Assembly: GCA_017163975.1 (NCBI GenBank)
Contig: JAFFSR010000220.1
Location: 19,936,001 to 20,000,000, forward strand
Length of the DNA stretch: 64,000 nucleotides
Source of the DNA: Anastatus disparis
Lineage: Eukaryota; Arthropoda; Insecta; Hymenoptera; Eupelmidae
Direction of reading: 5' to 3'
The stretch's first letter is position 1, and each line of letters starts with the position of its first letter. This document shows, one piece after another, positions 47,421-60,945 of the stretch. Below the pieces are notes generated by a model, which had not been told where the DNA came from, searched no databases, and saw only the letters and a list, made by a program, of their open reading frames with translations. The translations under genes and the position numbers were made by a program.

Positions 47421-48447
47421 ATAAATTTTTTTGTACATAGTGCAATTTATTTGTAAAAAAATTTTATTCTTACCAAGTATCAAATGATTTTACTTTTGTA
47501 CACATTTTGGTGTAGTAAATTCTAATAAATAAATAAAATTTAGTAAAGAACGAAATAAATGTAGAATATTTAATAACATGTCCTGAATTTTCAACTAAAC
47601 TAGGAACATTTTTATGTATTCACATACACTATTATTTTTTTAAAATATTTTTATAATATTGAACAAGTTTTTGCAAAATTATCTATTTTGTTTAGTTAAT
47701 TTAATAAAATAACTTTTAGAAAGACTTGATTAAAAATTTAAAACTAAATACATTTTTTTTAACATAATTCTAGTATAATGATAGTTAAATGAAACTGGAC
47801 TGAACATATTTAACAAGTTGATAATAATTGTGATGACGAATAAATTAAAATTACACCTAATAATAAATACCAATGTAGTATTTACATATTGTTTCAGTAA
47901 TGTTAAACTAATTATGTATAATTTTTTTTTATCTAAACAAACATAAAAATTTTCTTGCTGATATAGCTTTCATTTTTCTAAGCATTGAAGACTCCTAAAA
48001 ATTAATGAAATTATTTTATGAAATTTCCATATTTCAGAAAAATTCTGTTAAAAATAGTGAATAAAAGAAAGTTTAATATCATATTATTGATAATATTTTT
48101 CATAATCAAAACTTGCAAAAACAATAAAAATATTATAATTATTACAAATCATGACTTAAAATTAATTATTATTATATAATTCATATTATTTACAATAAAT
48201 ACAATAAATAAATGCTTTAATTTTAAAAACAAAATCATGCTTCAGTTTTAGGAAATTCTTTAATGCTTAAAAAGTTTACAAATTGTAAATATATTTTCTT
48301 TTAATATTTCAATAACTTTTTCATCTATATATAAGTATTCTTATTCTCATAAAAAAGGTAAACTTTCATTTTATCGTCTCTTTAACACATTTGCTCAATT
48401 GTACACAATTTAGCGTTCTAAAAGAATAACAATCCTTTAGTTCAATG
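47421..48447. other. convergent 3' region of mRpS17 and the CTD phosphatase gene
   Basis: AT-rich, with several AATAAA-type signals on both strands. It presumably holds both 3' UTRs. No gene recognised. Confidence 0.5.
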
Positions 48448-51400
48448 TTATTCAGAGAGAAATTCCCTTTCAAGGGCAGCTCCCATGGCATTCCATTCAC
48501 GTTCATCTTCCATATCTTCAGCTTCAAGATCTGCCACTGAATCTTGCGAATTGTCACCAAGATCGAGATCATCAGGCAAATCTTCTCCTCGACGAAAACG
48601 TGTCACTGGATCATCATCATCGTCGTCATCATCGTCACATCGTATTCGTTCATCATCATCTGACGAGTTGCTGCTACGACTATCGTTGTCACTGTCCCTC
48701 CGTCGCCTTTTCGTGCCGAGAGGTTCATCGTAATCTAAAATAAATTTATTGTGAGAAAATTTTTGCAGAAATAAAATTTGCAAAGGTTAAAAATACATAA
48801 TAAAGATAAAATTTAGAATAAATTGCATCTACTATTACATAATAAAAAGTATTCGTTTTATAAATAATAAAAAATGGGTTTACTATACTTACCACAACCA
48901 TAAACATCATTAGAATCGGAATCATGCTCCCTTTTACGCAAATTATCAGCGTCATCATCATTAGCAATCAAATCCTCTTCAAAATCTTCGAGATCCGACA
49001 TATCTTCTTCAACTTCTTTGTCCATATTCGCGATTTCTTCTTGAGTTAAAATCATAAGTGGATTGATACTGCTAGCAAAACTATCCTTGGGAGTAGCTTC
49101 CTCTATCTCTGGAGTGCTGCAGTGTGCAGGTGGCTTCCTGAATTCGCGAGCCTACGATTACTTATGTGTTATAGATATCCGTCAAATAAATAAATAAATA
49201 ATAAATAAAAAATAAATAAATAATAAATAAAACATAAATAAATACTAAAATAAATAATAAAAAAAACAAGAAAAATTAATAAACGATAGTTAAACATGAT
49301 TTTAAAAAGATTTTCATAAAAACAGTGTATTATTCTTACTTTATGTAAAGAAACTTCTTTAAGAGGATATAAACGTTCATCTACGTGTTCCCATCTTTCT
49401 GCACAAGTCCACAACCAATCTGGATTAACTATTTTAATTTTACCCTTTCTTTTGGCTTCTCGTACTTTCACAGTTCCAGGTTGAATGGCTACTAAGTGTG
49501 TGGTTTCATCTCGCAAATCCTAAATTGTAAATACATGAAAGGAAAATAAATATTTAAAATATTTTTAATTAAGAGGAAAATGAGTATTTAAAGTATTTTT
49601 CTTATAGTGTATTCTTTATTAATGTTAAATTTATTTATTTAGTAACTAAATACCTGTGAAACTTCTGCACCAAACGCTCTCGCTACTTTGTAAGCACGAC
49701 TTTGATGAAGCTTTTGGTTATTTGGCACAAGACCACTGAAAGTTATATGCAATCCTAGAAGCACTTGAGATCTAACTCTTGGAATTATATCTCTAAGACT
49801 TCTTGTTCTTATAGGATCACTCTCTAAATCTGCATAAAATTCGGCGTGTATCCTTTTAAGAATATCTTCCAAGTATAATAAATAATCATCTTGATCTTCC
49901 ATTTCTTGATTTTTAAAATGTTCTTCTTGTTCTTCTTTTTCTCTTCTTTCCTTATCACGTCTTCTTCTAGATTTTGATTTTTCATGACCTCTTTTACTTT
50001 TACCTTCATTTTTATCAGATTTGCTATTACTTTCTACAGTATCTAAATTTTCAATACTTGTTACATCATCATCTTTATCATTGTTGTCAGTCTTTTCTTT
50101 TTCATTTATTTTACTGCTTTCTTCTAAATTCTCATCCTCTTCCATCTCCACTTTAATATCTTCCACTTTAATATCCTCTACTTTAATATCCTTCACTTTA
50201 ATATCCTTTACTTTAATATCCTCCTCTTCAACATCCTCCACTTTAATATTCTCTATTTTAATATTATTTTCATTTTGACATTTATCATTACTTTTTTCTT
50301 TATTGTCACCATTTTCAGTATTTTCATTCAAATTCATTTCTTTCATAGCTTCTTCTGTGAGAGATTTTGGCGGAGGATCATCATGCTTTCCTAAACCTGG
50401 AGGTGCATTAATGTCACCTGTATGAAGGAAATAATGGTATGGCTTTACTTGTACTAAATTTGCAATACAACCTTGCCATACATCATCTCTATCATCTATT
50501 ATACAAACCATATCAACTCCACAAGGAAATAAGGCTCTAAAAAATTTTAAATACATTTAATTAAAAATTTAAAAGAAACAATTTACATGTAAGAACATAA
50601 CTTACTTAAGGTTTGCAGTTTTAGATTGAGGGTCAAAGCACTCATCTCTAGATAATATCCTATGAGAAAATAGTTTGCCATCAGGGTCCAAAATCTCAGC
50701 TATTTTATGTGCATACTGCCGAGCTCCAAAAGTGCAAATATGTAATTCATAAAGTTTACTGATTTCAGATAGAAAATGTCTAGTATGTGGTCTTAATCTT
50801 GTGCGATATTCTGGAAAATTTGGACCATAAAGTCGAAATTTATATATATCCTGTAATCAAATTGTTAAACGCAAATTAAATAAATTACATTTGAAGTTAG
50901 TTGATAACTTATATTTAAAAATTGTATTATTGTTATCAATTTAAATAAATTGATTAACAAAATAAAAAATTTGAAATTTTATGTACCTCTAAATAATCTG
51001 GAATATTATCATTAGTGGTGTGAACAAGTGTTTGATCAAGATCAACTAACAATACTAATTGCCTGTGTTTTAATAACCTTTCTTTATCTTCTCTACCAAT
51101 TTTTTCAGCTAATTCAGCTGTTACTTTTAATTCAGGAATACTATGGACCATAGGTATATTTGCTTGAGTGACAATTTTTTCTGGATTTGCAGCAAATTCT
51201 TCTCTTAAATCAGCACCACATTCAGCACATAAATCTTTCATGACTGTTGGATGTTTGCAACCCTCTATGGTCATTAATGGTTGTCTGAAAAGTTATAAAC
51301 AAAAACTTTAATGTACGTAATCATATTTAGTAATATTCTATTTTATTAAAGTATTTAAAAACTAATAACTTTTTTTTTAACAAATAATTTTTTTTCAAAA

Positions 51401-51891
51401 AAATTTTCAAATTAAAAAATTTAGAGTATTACATAAATTAAATTTAGTATTAATTTAATTCTTTTAATTTTTTATCTATACTAAATAATGTGTTCATAAT
51501 ATCTCAGTAATTATAACAGGTATTAATAATTTAATATCTTAATTACGAGTAGTGTTTAAATTTACTTGTGCTTTAACAAGTATTTAATTAAAAAGTGATC
51601 GAAAAAAAAAACAGACGACAAAAGATACATTAAATATTTTTAAGGTTATGAAACTCAACAATAACATAACATAACATACCCCGGATGAATCACTTCATTC
51701 TCCTTAAAATGTAATTTAATAACTTTTCCAAATTGTGTAGATTTTAATTTTTTTTCAATTTTGCCAGTTTCAACGTCTTGGTAAAATAATAAAATTCTCC
51801 CAGCAGTTACCATTGTACCTACTGATACTTTCCATTTTTTAATTCTTGATGGTTGATCTTCCTTTGGAAACCCTATTTCTATATTTGCCAT
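48448..51891 (-). CDS. Fcp1: RNA polymerase II CTD phosphatase FCP1 (CTDP1)
   Basis: Nuclear Ser/Thr phosphatase that dephosphorylates the C-terminal domain of RNA polymerase II to recycle it after transcription. Exons on the minus strand: 51891-51680, 51284-50987, 50850-50606, 50536-49654, 49519-49340, 49151-48893, 48734-48448; 787 aa. The N-terminal ~75 residues form a biotinyl-like domain (I-G-F-P-K-E-D). The FCPH/HAD catalytic motif D-L-D-Q-T is at 152-156 and the second acidic motif I-I-D-D-R-D-D-V-W is near 264-272. A charged linker with an 18-nt tandem repeat (I-K-V-K-D/E-D) occupies about residues 310-440. A BRCT domain spans exons 4 and 5 (V-L-L-G-L-H-I-T-F-S-G to W-L-W-T-C-A-E-R-W). 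The acidic C-terminus ends E-R-E-F-L-S-E, as expected for TFIIF binding. It diverges from TOP3A across ~800 bp. Confidence 0.93.
50140..50270 (-). repeat. 18-nt tandem repeat within the FCP1 linker
   Basis: About seven imperfect copies of an 18-nt unit encode D-I-K-V-K/E on the minus strand. The reading frame is kept because the period is a multiple of three. Copy number is likely polymorphic and the segment is probably a disordered spacer. Confidence 0.85.
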
Positions 51892-52697
51892 CTTGAATTT
51901 TCACTATACAACTGAAAACTGAAATAACATGTAATATCGAAAAATTTATCTCTTAATTTTTCCTTTCTAAAGAAGAGGATCTCCGAAACTCCTCTCACTC
52001 CAAAATAATAATTTTGTAACAATCTATACTTTATGCAATCTATAAAAGATAGCATAATACTCCGTCCACACTTTACTGTTTTGCGCGGGAGACACAAGCT
52101 AGGGGGTGTAAACACACATATACAAATGCACACAAAGAATTATATATAGGGTACTTGATTTTAAGTCACATCTGCAACAGAGCTATAAGAGAAAGACAAC
52201 AATAAGAAAGAGTAAGAAAATATAATCAAGTGAAACAAAGATGCTAAACTATTTCCATCTTTGTCACACTTTCAGAAACAATTAGTTCAGATTAATGCAC
52301 AGATGTAACCTTAATGTTTATATAAAGTCGAAAGCCGATTGAATGATTCTAACAGAATTATTAAAATTCCATCGGAATCAGCTAATGAATTTTTGTCGGT
52401 GCATAAACAGCGGTGCACATTTAGAAGCACCTTTATAGCTAGCAATATATGTGTTCAAAAAGTGTTTTCGCGCGAAAGAAAAATATTAAAGTTATTTTTT
52501 TATCATTTTTCATGCGTGCCTTTATAGAAAATGTTGCGTAATAGTTCGATTTCAATTTACGCGCGGTGATAAGTTGATTATTTACCTTATTATTTTGTAT
52601 TATTTCTTGGTTAATTGTATTATGGATCTTGAATCCGCAAAATATAACCTATATATTAATAAAACACTTCGGTTTTATTCTTTAAATTATATATCAA
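51892..52697. promoter_or_regulatory. shared divergent promoter region of FCP1 and TOP3A
   Basis: An 806-bp spacer between divergent start codons. No long ORF is supported and no TATA box sits at a convincing distance on either side. Segments around 52060-52110 and 52460-52570 (TTTTGCGCGGGAG, TTTCGCGCGAAAG, TTTACGCGCGGTG) are unusually CpG-rich for this genome. TTTCGCGCGAAAG is palindromic and resembles an E2F/DREF-type site, plausible for a replication gene. Confidence 0.5.
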
Positions 52698-55600
52698 ATG
52701 ATAAAAGTTATGCATAATTTATCATTTTATTTTAGTTTATCAGTACATTTTAGAGAAAAATTACTATTCGTTGTTAAAAAACAATTTTCAAATGTTGCTG
52801 TAAAGTTAAATTGCCAAAAGATAGAAACTATGAAGGTTTTAAATGTTGCTGAAAAAAATGATGCAGCCAAAAATATTGCAGCACATTTATCAAGAGGTAC
52901 TTCTAACCGAGTAAGTATTATAGTTCCAAAAGTCATTAATTTAAAATTTTTAAAAATACTGTATTTGATAGAATGTGATTTTTCATTATGATGTGAATTT
53001 TGTTTTAGAGAGAAGGCATATCAAAATTCAATAAAATTTATGAATTTAAAGCTCAGTTATGGAATCAAAACTGCCAGATGATTATGACATCAGTTTCTGG
53101 TCACATGATGACCTTTGAATTTGTTGGTACTTATCGTAAATGGTATAGTTGTCCACCAGTGAGTCTTTTTGATGCTCCTGTTGTCAAACAGTGTTCAGAT
53201 CAAAATTATGAGAAAATAAAAAAAACTTTACAAAGAGAAGTGAAATCTTGTAATGCTTTAATTATATGGACTGATTGTGATAGAGAAGGAGAAAATATTG
53301 GCTATGAAATAATAGAAGTGTGTCAAGCTGTAAAACCTAATATTCAAGTATATAGGTAAGTTTTATTTTTAGACAATCAAAAATTTTTATTTTTCTGTAT
53401 CAAAGTTTTTTTAAATTCACTATTTAATTTTCATAGAGCAAAGTTTTCTGAAATCACTCAAATATCGGTTGAAAGAGCTCTTAGAAATTTAGAGCAACCA
53501 AATAAAAATTTAAGTGATGCTGTTAATGTAAGAAGCGAATTAGATTTAAGGATAGGTAAAGAATTTAACTATAATCCAAATTTTTTATTATAATATTTGT
53601 CATTTTTCTATATTATTTTTTATATAATAGGTGCTGCGTTTACAAGATTTCAAACTATGAGATTGCAAAAAGTTTTTCCAAGGAACTTAGCAGAATTGCT
53701 TATTAGTTATGGACCATGTCAATTTCCAACATTAGGATTTGTTGTTGAAAGGTTTCTGGCAATTGAAAGATTCGAACCTGAGCCTTACTGGAAGTTAAAA
53801 GTAAATCACACACAAAATGATCTTTCTGTTGATTTTAGGTATGTTTTAAAATTTATTATTGATTTTAAAATTACAATGCACACACGATTTAATTAATTTT
53901 AAAAATATCTTAATAAAATCATTTTGATTATAGATGGGCAAGAAATCGATTATTTGAAAAGTTGCCTTGTGAAGTTTTTCTAGATATATGCCAAGAGAAT
54001 CCGCAAGCTACAGTAGAGAAGGTGACGAGTAAACCTAAGAGCAAATGGAGACCACTGCCACTAGATACAATCGTAAATTTTTTCAGTTTTGAATATTTTA
54101 TATAAAAATTTAAAGTTATAAATTTTTTATTATTTAATCTTTAAATATGATTAGAAAACAAAAGATTTTTTAATACTATTTTATTACTTTGATAAAAATA
54201 TGTTAATTTAATTAGAGTTTCTTGAAAATTAATCTAAAATAAAATGAAAAAATATTTCTTTTGATTAAAGGAATTAGAAAAACAAGGCTCTAGAAAACTT
54301 CGACTTAGCGCAAAAGAAACGATGAAAATCGCTGAAAAACTTTATACGCAGGGTTTTATTAGTTATCCACGTACAGAAACTAACATATTTCCGAAAGAGA
54401 TGAACTTGACGACTTTAGTAAACCAACAGGCAGCTGGAAATGCACCATGGGGTCCTTTTGCTCAACGTGTTTTAGAAGAAGGAATTAATCCTAGACAAGG
54501 AAAGAAAAGCGATCAAGCCCATCCTCCCATACATCCTACAAAATTTACTGACACACTACAAGGTGTTTATAATAAAAAAATAAAATCCTTAGTTTTATTT
54601 TTATAAAATAAATATTATAATGTTTCAGGTAATGATGCACGAGTTTATGAATTTGTAGTACGACATTTTTTAGCATGTGTTTCAAAAAACGCCGAAGGTT
54701 TTGAGACAATTGTCGAAATTGATATAGCGGGCGAGAAATTTATAACGAACGGCTTACAAATCATTGCTAAAAATTATTTAGAAGTATACATCTACGAAAA
54801 ATGGAATGCAAAGGAAATCCATATTTATGAAATGGGTCAGACTTTTATGCCTACTTCAATTGACATGCTTGAAGAATCAACACAGCCACCACATCTCTTG
54901 ACTGAAGCTGATCTTATTGCGCTTATGGATAAACATGGTATCGGAACAGATGCAACGCATGCTGAGCATATTGAAACTATAAAAAGTCGACAATATGTGG
55001 GTCTGAAGGACGAGAAATATTTGATACCGGGTAAATTAGGCATTGGTTTAGTAATGGGATATGACAGAATGGGATTTGAAATGTCAAAGCCTCATCTAAG
55101 AGCTGAAACAGAGAACTATCTAAAAGAGTAAATTTTGATGAATTACATTTTGAAAGATTATTAATACATAAAATAAAAAAAGTTATTCATTATTTTAAAA
55201 AATGAAATTCTTTTCAGAATTTGTGATGGTGTTAAAAATCCAGAAGAGGTGCGACAGCTTATGGTACAAAAGTACAAAGAAGTATTTAAAGAAGCTCTTG
55301 TCAAAGCAAATATGATTGATGCTGCCCTAGCTGAATACCTTGATGAACAACCAACAACAGCCAATAATGAAGAAATCCCAATGCCTGTGGAAGAGGTACC
55401 TGTTCTCAAGTGTCCTAAATGTAATTCGAATATGGTTGTAAAGACAAAAAGACAAGGTGCTGGAAAATATATTGGTTGTACATCATATCCAACTTGCCAG
55501 AATGTCATTTGGTTTCCAGAGTCAATTGAAGAAGTGGAAATTTTGGATGAAAGATGTACTCAAGGAGTAAGTAGTAAAAATTAAAAATAACTATAATAAA

Positions 55601-57834
55601 AAATATCAAATAATATCTACCATTAATTTCTTTTATCTTATATCAGTGTCCAGATAACATTTTGAAAAAGATTAAAGTTAAGATAAATCGCAATGCATTC
55701 CCGATACTAGGCCCATCCTATACTGCTTGCATTGGAGGTTGCGACGAAATGTTTAATAATATGATAGGTATAAGATTACATAATGTCCGACGAGTTGAAA
55801 GCCAAAATGACACTGGTTACGATAGTGGTGCTTCAAGCAGTAATAGGTCAACATCTAGTAATGCAAGATCAACTCAAAGAAATCAACAAACAGCACCGAG
55901 GTCCAATCCAGCTCCAAGAAATCAACAAAATCAAAATCAGAATTTTGGCAATAATAGAAATAGCAATTTATCAACATCCTCGTGGTGTAGTGATGGCAAT
56001 AATGCTTCTGCAAATAATCAGAATCACACTACAAATTCATGGAATCAAAATACTAATTGGAATTCACAGAATTTAAATGCAGCATCAAGTAACAATAGTG
56101 CAACAAATAATGCAAACTTTAATTGGAGTGATGAGAATACTGGTGAAATTATGTGTAATTGTCATCAACTTGCTAAAGAGTTAACTGTAAGAAAAGAAGG
56201 GCCTAATCAAGGTAATGAAATCTTAATAAAACGCAATTATAACTTAGAAATTTTTTTTTACAAATTTATTTGGTAATATTACGATAAAATAACCATTAAA
56301 ATTTGATTAAAATTGAATTCTCTTATATTAAAAAATTTCTGTATTCATATAAATATTTTTCTTTTTTTTTTTTTGTTGTTACAGTAAAATTTATGCTACA
56401 TATATAATTTAATAGCACTGCTAAAAAACTTTGTAAGAAAGCAGAAGTTTATTTGCCACAATGTTTGAACTATAACGTGCATTTTTGTAATATACAGCTT
56501 TCTTGTTATTGATGCTTTGAAAATTTTCCAGAGTTGGAGAAAATCTTGTTGAATTTTTGAAAAGCACCTTTTAAAATTTTTCATTTTAAAAAAATTAATA
56601 TAGAAAAATATATAAATAAAATTTTTTACAAATGAAAAATTCTTTTTCTAAATCTAAAATTTTTTAAATATTTACATTGAGAAAATTAAACCTCTTTTGA
56701 AACATTTCCTGAATTTACAAAAGCTTTTCTTATTTTTCAAACAATAAAAAATTCTCTTTTATCAAAACTAAAAAGACCTACCTATGTAAACATTGTATTC
56801 AGTTCTCATTTCATTATTTATACAGGAAGAACCTTCTTCAAGTGCGCAAAGCCCGCAGGCGAAGATTGCAATTTCTTTCTTTGGGGATCTGATACTAGTG
56901 CTGGTGGTGGTGGAAATAGTGATAACGGAAATAGATCGGTAGCTGCAGCACAGATGCCTGCGCCAAATAATTGGAATCAGAACAATAGGCAAAATAATCC
57001 TTCGAGTAATAGGCAAAATAATCCTTCAAATAATAGGCAAAATAATCAAAATTCATTTAATATTTCTGGAAATTGGGACGATGACGACGGAGGCTGGAAC
57101 AACGATAGTGATCAAATCATGTGTAATTGTGGCAGTGCTGCTGTAAAGTAAGATTTTTATTGTTTAATCATAGTTATCTGAAAAATTCAAATTTTCTACA
57201 AACAATTGAAAAATTTTATCCAATTATTTAAAACTTTGATTTTAATATGTTTCGATAAAAGAAAACGGAAAAATGTTTTATATATTTAAAAAATATTTAA
57301 ACTTTATATAATAAAATAAAAAATTTATATAAAATTCTAAATTTTAGACGAACGGTAAACAAAGAGGGTCCAAACAAAGGTCGTCAATTCTGGGCTTGCC
57401 CACAGGGTCCAGGTAGTCCTTGTAATTTCTTTCAATGGGCAGATGAAGGGAATAGTGGAGGCGGAGGCGGCGGTGGTTGGGGCGGAGGTGGTGGAGGAGG
57501 TGGAGGCGGCGGAAGTTGGGGTAACAGAGGTGGTAGCAGTAGAGGTAGAGGTGCTAGTACTAGTAATTGGGGTGCTGCATCAACCCGTGGCAAAGGGCGA
57601 GCGCGTGGTGGTACTACAGGCGGTCCTGCCGCAAAAAAAGCAAAAACTACTGGTACCAAAAGAAAATGTGGTATTTGTGGTGTCGAAGGTATAGTTAAAT
57701 TACTGTTCTGTTTTTAAATTTTTTTCGGATTGTTCATTCAATATTTTAAAATATTATGTTTTTGTAAAATTGAAAATTATAATTTTAATGTTACAGGTCA
57801 TACGAGAAAAACATGCCCACAAAATATGGACTGA
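52698..57834 (+). CDS. Top3alpha: DNA topoisomerase 3-alpha
   Basis: Type IA topoisomerase that decatenates recombination intermediates with BLM/RMI1, and in mitochondria separates mtDNA. Exons: 52698-52910, 53009-53355, 53437-53555, 53631-53838, 53934-54072, 54271-54562, 54629-55127, 55218-55566, 55647-56211, 56826-57147, 57348-57688, 57797-57834; 1143 aa from the upstream ATG. TOPRIM residues W-T-D-C-D-R-E-G-E-N and the catalytic Tyr-374 in G-F-I-S-Y-P-R-T-E-T are intact. A four-Cys zinc ribbon starts near residue 671, two GRF zinc fingers (each I-M-C-N-C ... C-N-F-F) lie at about 893-932 and 1005-1050 separated by Asn/Ser-rich linkers, a Gly-rich stretch follows, and a C-terminal CCHC knuckle (C-G-I-C ... 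H-T-R-K-T-C) ends the protein. A second ATG at 52830 (M-K-V-L-N-V-A-E-K) gives a 1099-aa form without the basic N-terminal 44 residues. Confidence 0.93.
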
Positions 57835-58156
57835 TAATTATTCGGTTTTCATTTTAAGTTAATTAGTATATATTGTACACCGTAGGTTTAGATTCGATCA
57901 AATAATTTTCTTATGTTTTATTGTATTTGACTATAAGTCATTTTTAAAAATTTTGTAATATTTCATAAGAATAAGTTATTTATTTATTGAATACGTGTAA
58001 ATATAATATAAAAGCGCACAATTCTTAATACTCTGATGTTCGAATCATTGTGATAGTGAAGAGCATAAATGTCCAGTTCTTCAATAATGTACATCATCAC
58101 ATGTTTTTGATAAAATATTTTATTTCAAATGACCTAAAAGACGGTTTATTATTGTA
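57835..58156. other. convergent 3' region of TOP3A and chibby
   Basis: A 322-bp spacer between two stop codons. AATATAATATAAAAG-like strings could serve as polyadenylation signals. No other content recognised. Confidence 0.5.
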
Positions 58157-58751
58157 TCAAGTTGCTGCACGTCTGCCTGTATAAAGCTTATGCTTTAAGC
58201 TTTCAAGCTCCTCTTTGTGTACACTGGCCTCTGCAGTTGCTTGTGTCAACTGAAAAAAATTAATTATTTTTATATTGTAAACGCGATATTCTTTTTGTAA
58301 GAAAACAAATTGAAAATATAAGTAACATGCATTTAAAAAGTGCATTTGTATATTTATCTTGTTAAATTACCATGTCTAATAAAAGTTCAAATTTTATTTT
58401 TAACAAATTGTTTTCCTCCTCCAATTTTCTAACTTCTTTTTTTAATTTTTCATTTTCTTTGAATGTGCCTCCAACTTTTCCAGATTCTAAAATAATAAAA
58501 TATATTAAGATTAAATTAATATTTTATTTGTATGAATTATTTTAAAATGTATTATTTTTACCTGGTACCCATAAACCACCATCAAATACTGCCTGCTGAT
58601 CGCCTAAACAAATACGAATTTCTCCAATATTTGGACCAAGCTCTTTTTCAATTCTTTTAGGACTTAAATCTTTACTAGCTAATGACACTGAAGCTTTTCT
58701 TGTTGGTGTCTTCTTTGGTGAAAAAGGAGTTTTATTTAACCACTTAATCAT
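58157..58751 (-). CDS. Cby: protein chibby homologue
   Basis: Small coiled-coil protein that binds beta-catenin/Armadillo and acts at the ciliary transition zone and basal body. Exons on the minus strand: 58751-58562, 58486-58371, 58249-58157; 132 aa. The N-terminal signature T-P-F-S-P-K-K-T-P-T-R-K-A-S and the mid-region L-G-P...V-F-D-G-G-L-W-V-P match the family. The C-terminal leucine-rich coiled coil (E-E-E-N-N-L-L-K-I-K-F-E-L-L-L-D-M-L) is clear. Length is close to vertebrate CBY1 (126 aa). The 5' end is divergent from the DESI2 transcription unit. Confidence 0.9.
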
Positions 58752-60945
58752 TGCACTTTAAAAATTTATTCAATTATTTACTATTTATAATGTTACAGAA
58801 TATATCAGTAACTATAGTAATTATTTTAAGTATCACTATATTAAATTATCTTGTATTAATTTATCTTGACTTTTAAAACTAATCTTTTAATTATAAATAT
58901 TTAAACTGTTCACGAGAATTTCGAAGTAAACTATTATTTATTCAATTCATGAATAGTCATAATGTAAACGAATAGAATATTATACTATTTACTAAAAATT
59001 CAAAGTTTACGTTTTGTTAATAAACATCAACAAAGTAAATAAGTAACGGCAACAACACTGCAGAGTAAAATCAGCTGCATTTGTTTTGTTTACAAATTAC
59101 GGGTTGGCTAGTAACCGTACTATATATAACATACTAATATGGGCTTTTAATTATATTTGCGGATGTTTTTCACAAGTGGCGCTAGCATCGAAATCTAAAA
59201 GATAATGTTCTCTTCTTCGTTTTTTTTTTCATGTGTATGTGCATATATGTTATTCCTCCTATAAGCCAGTTTTCGTGGGCGGCTGCGAGAGTTGAGTTTC
59301 TCTCTCTCTCCCCCTTTTTTTCTCTCATCTCGTTGACAGTTCGTTTAATCTCCATTTCCATTGTGTCATAAAGAGAAAACTAATATTCAACAACAAGTAA
59401 AGGATAGTTTAACGAAAAATTTAATCGAAAGTACTCAGTGGTTGTGAATTAATAAAAACAAATGTTTGGTGCTATTTGGTGATTTAAAGTGCGTGTCTTT
59501 AGTTTATCGTTTCTCTTTTTGTTACTCCGTTTTTGTTTTATTAACAGCCAGTAGAATATTTTCTATTTTTTCGAAAATAAATTTGCCAAGTAGAAGAATT
59601 TTGCTCAAACTTAAAATTTTTAGTTTGGTTTTTCATGAGTGCACGAAGATCAACAAGAGAAAGTAAAAGATAGAAAAGAGAGAGTACAGTTGAAAATTTC
59701 TAGGTTATTTTTAGTAACTTCTCTCTACCCTTTCTTTCTCTCTTTTTTTTTAAGGATATGATTGTTAGCTAGGCAAGGCAGATATTTATCCTTTTGTTTG
59801 ATCATCTCTCAAAAGTGATTCACAATAGCATTCTGTGCGTGCATGCACTGCACACACATGTGCTTACACTGAAATTCTTCTTTTCTTTGATAAAACAAAG
59901 AAGATTATGTTGATAGCTTAATAATTAAGGTAATTAAATGAACTTTATAGACTATGATTATTTTTTTTATCTTAATGCTTAGTACTTTATAACCCAATGT
60001 ATAAATTTTGATAGTATAAATTGAAGATTCTTTGTTTTAACTTATATTGAGTTATTGACAATATCTAAATGATAAGGCATGACAAAAGGTTATTAATTTT
60101 GTAATAAAACATATAGTCAATCGAATAAAAGACTCTAAAAGCTTTTATAAAAATGATTATTTTAAAATAAAATATTTTTCATAATGAAAATTTGTACTGT
60201 AATATCTAACTTGTAATAAAATCATTTTTGTTTATATTATATAAATTTAAAAAAAAAGAAGTTTGTGTTTAAATACTAGTAAAAATTGAAACTTATATTA
60301 TTAAATAATGCTATGGTATGAAAATATTAAATTTTGTTGAAATGATAAAAAAGCATCTTTTTGAAACCTTGTAACAAAATATTGTAACTAGATAGTCTAC
60401 AACTTTTTTTATATTTATAATCTTCATTACATTACTTTAAAAAAACTAAATATTTCCTTCAGTAGCGTATTCAGTTTCTTACAATCATATTTTTTAAGTA
60501 AATTTAGAAGTAACAAATAATAGTATACAATAAATATTTTATTAGAGAATGCATAGTTGATCTAGTAGATATTCGTACAAGTATTATAGTATAGCTATAT
60601 TTTCAATAAAAATTGTTATGTACATAAAAGTTTTAGTTATCCAGATAATTAATATTATTTTAGTATTTTGTAATTAAAATAAAGCTTTTAATAAGTTGAT
60701 TGGCTTGATGATTTTGCAAAGTAATAATAATATTTGACTGGGCTTTTAGTACATCCCTGTAAAAGTAGAATAATTAGGAAAATTGTATCTGCTCATTAGG
60801 TGCTCTGGAACTGTAGGTAGTGAGCTGTTCACTCCTTATTTGCTGTACAAGTATTTCTATGATGTTTTCATCAGGTCTCGGCTGCAATTTGTCGTTTCCT
60901 AGCTGCCTTGGTTACCCGCAAGATAGTGAAGAGTTAATTCCCAGA
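58752..60945. promoter_or_regulatory. divergent promoter and 5' UTR region of chibby and DESI2
   Basis: 2.2 kb without a coding gene. CT-rich sequence near 59295-59330 and an unusually GC-rich segment (GTTTTCGTGGGCGGCTGCGA) near 59270 suggest the DESI2 transcription start. A 5' UTR intron between about 59400 and 60800 is likely but its ends cannot be fixed. The short ORFs at 59466-59666 and 60820 onward look non-coding, though the latter is in frame with DESI2. Confidence 0.4.

Noticed and set aside
48485..48733. Serine/arginine-rich plus-strand frame
   Set aside because: It is the complement of the acidic, serine-rich C-terminus of FCP1 on the minus strand.
57432..57659. Proline-rich minus-strand frame
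   Set aside because: It is the complement of the glycine-rich segment of TOP3A.
60820..60945. Upstream ATG extending DESI2 by 42 residues
   Set aside because: The extension has no resemblance to DESI2 N-termini, while homology begins right after the ATG at 60946, which has a better context.
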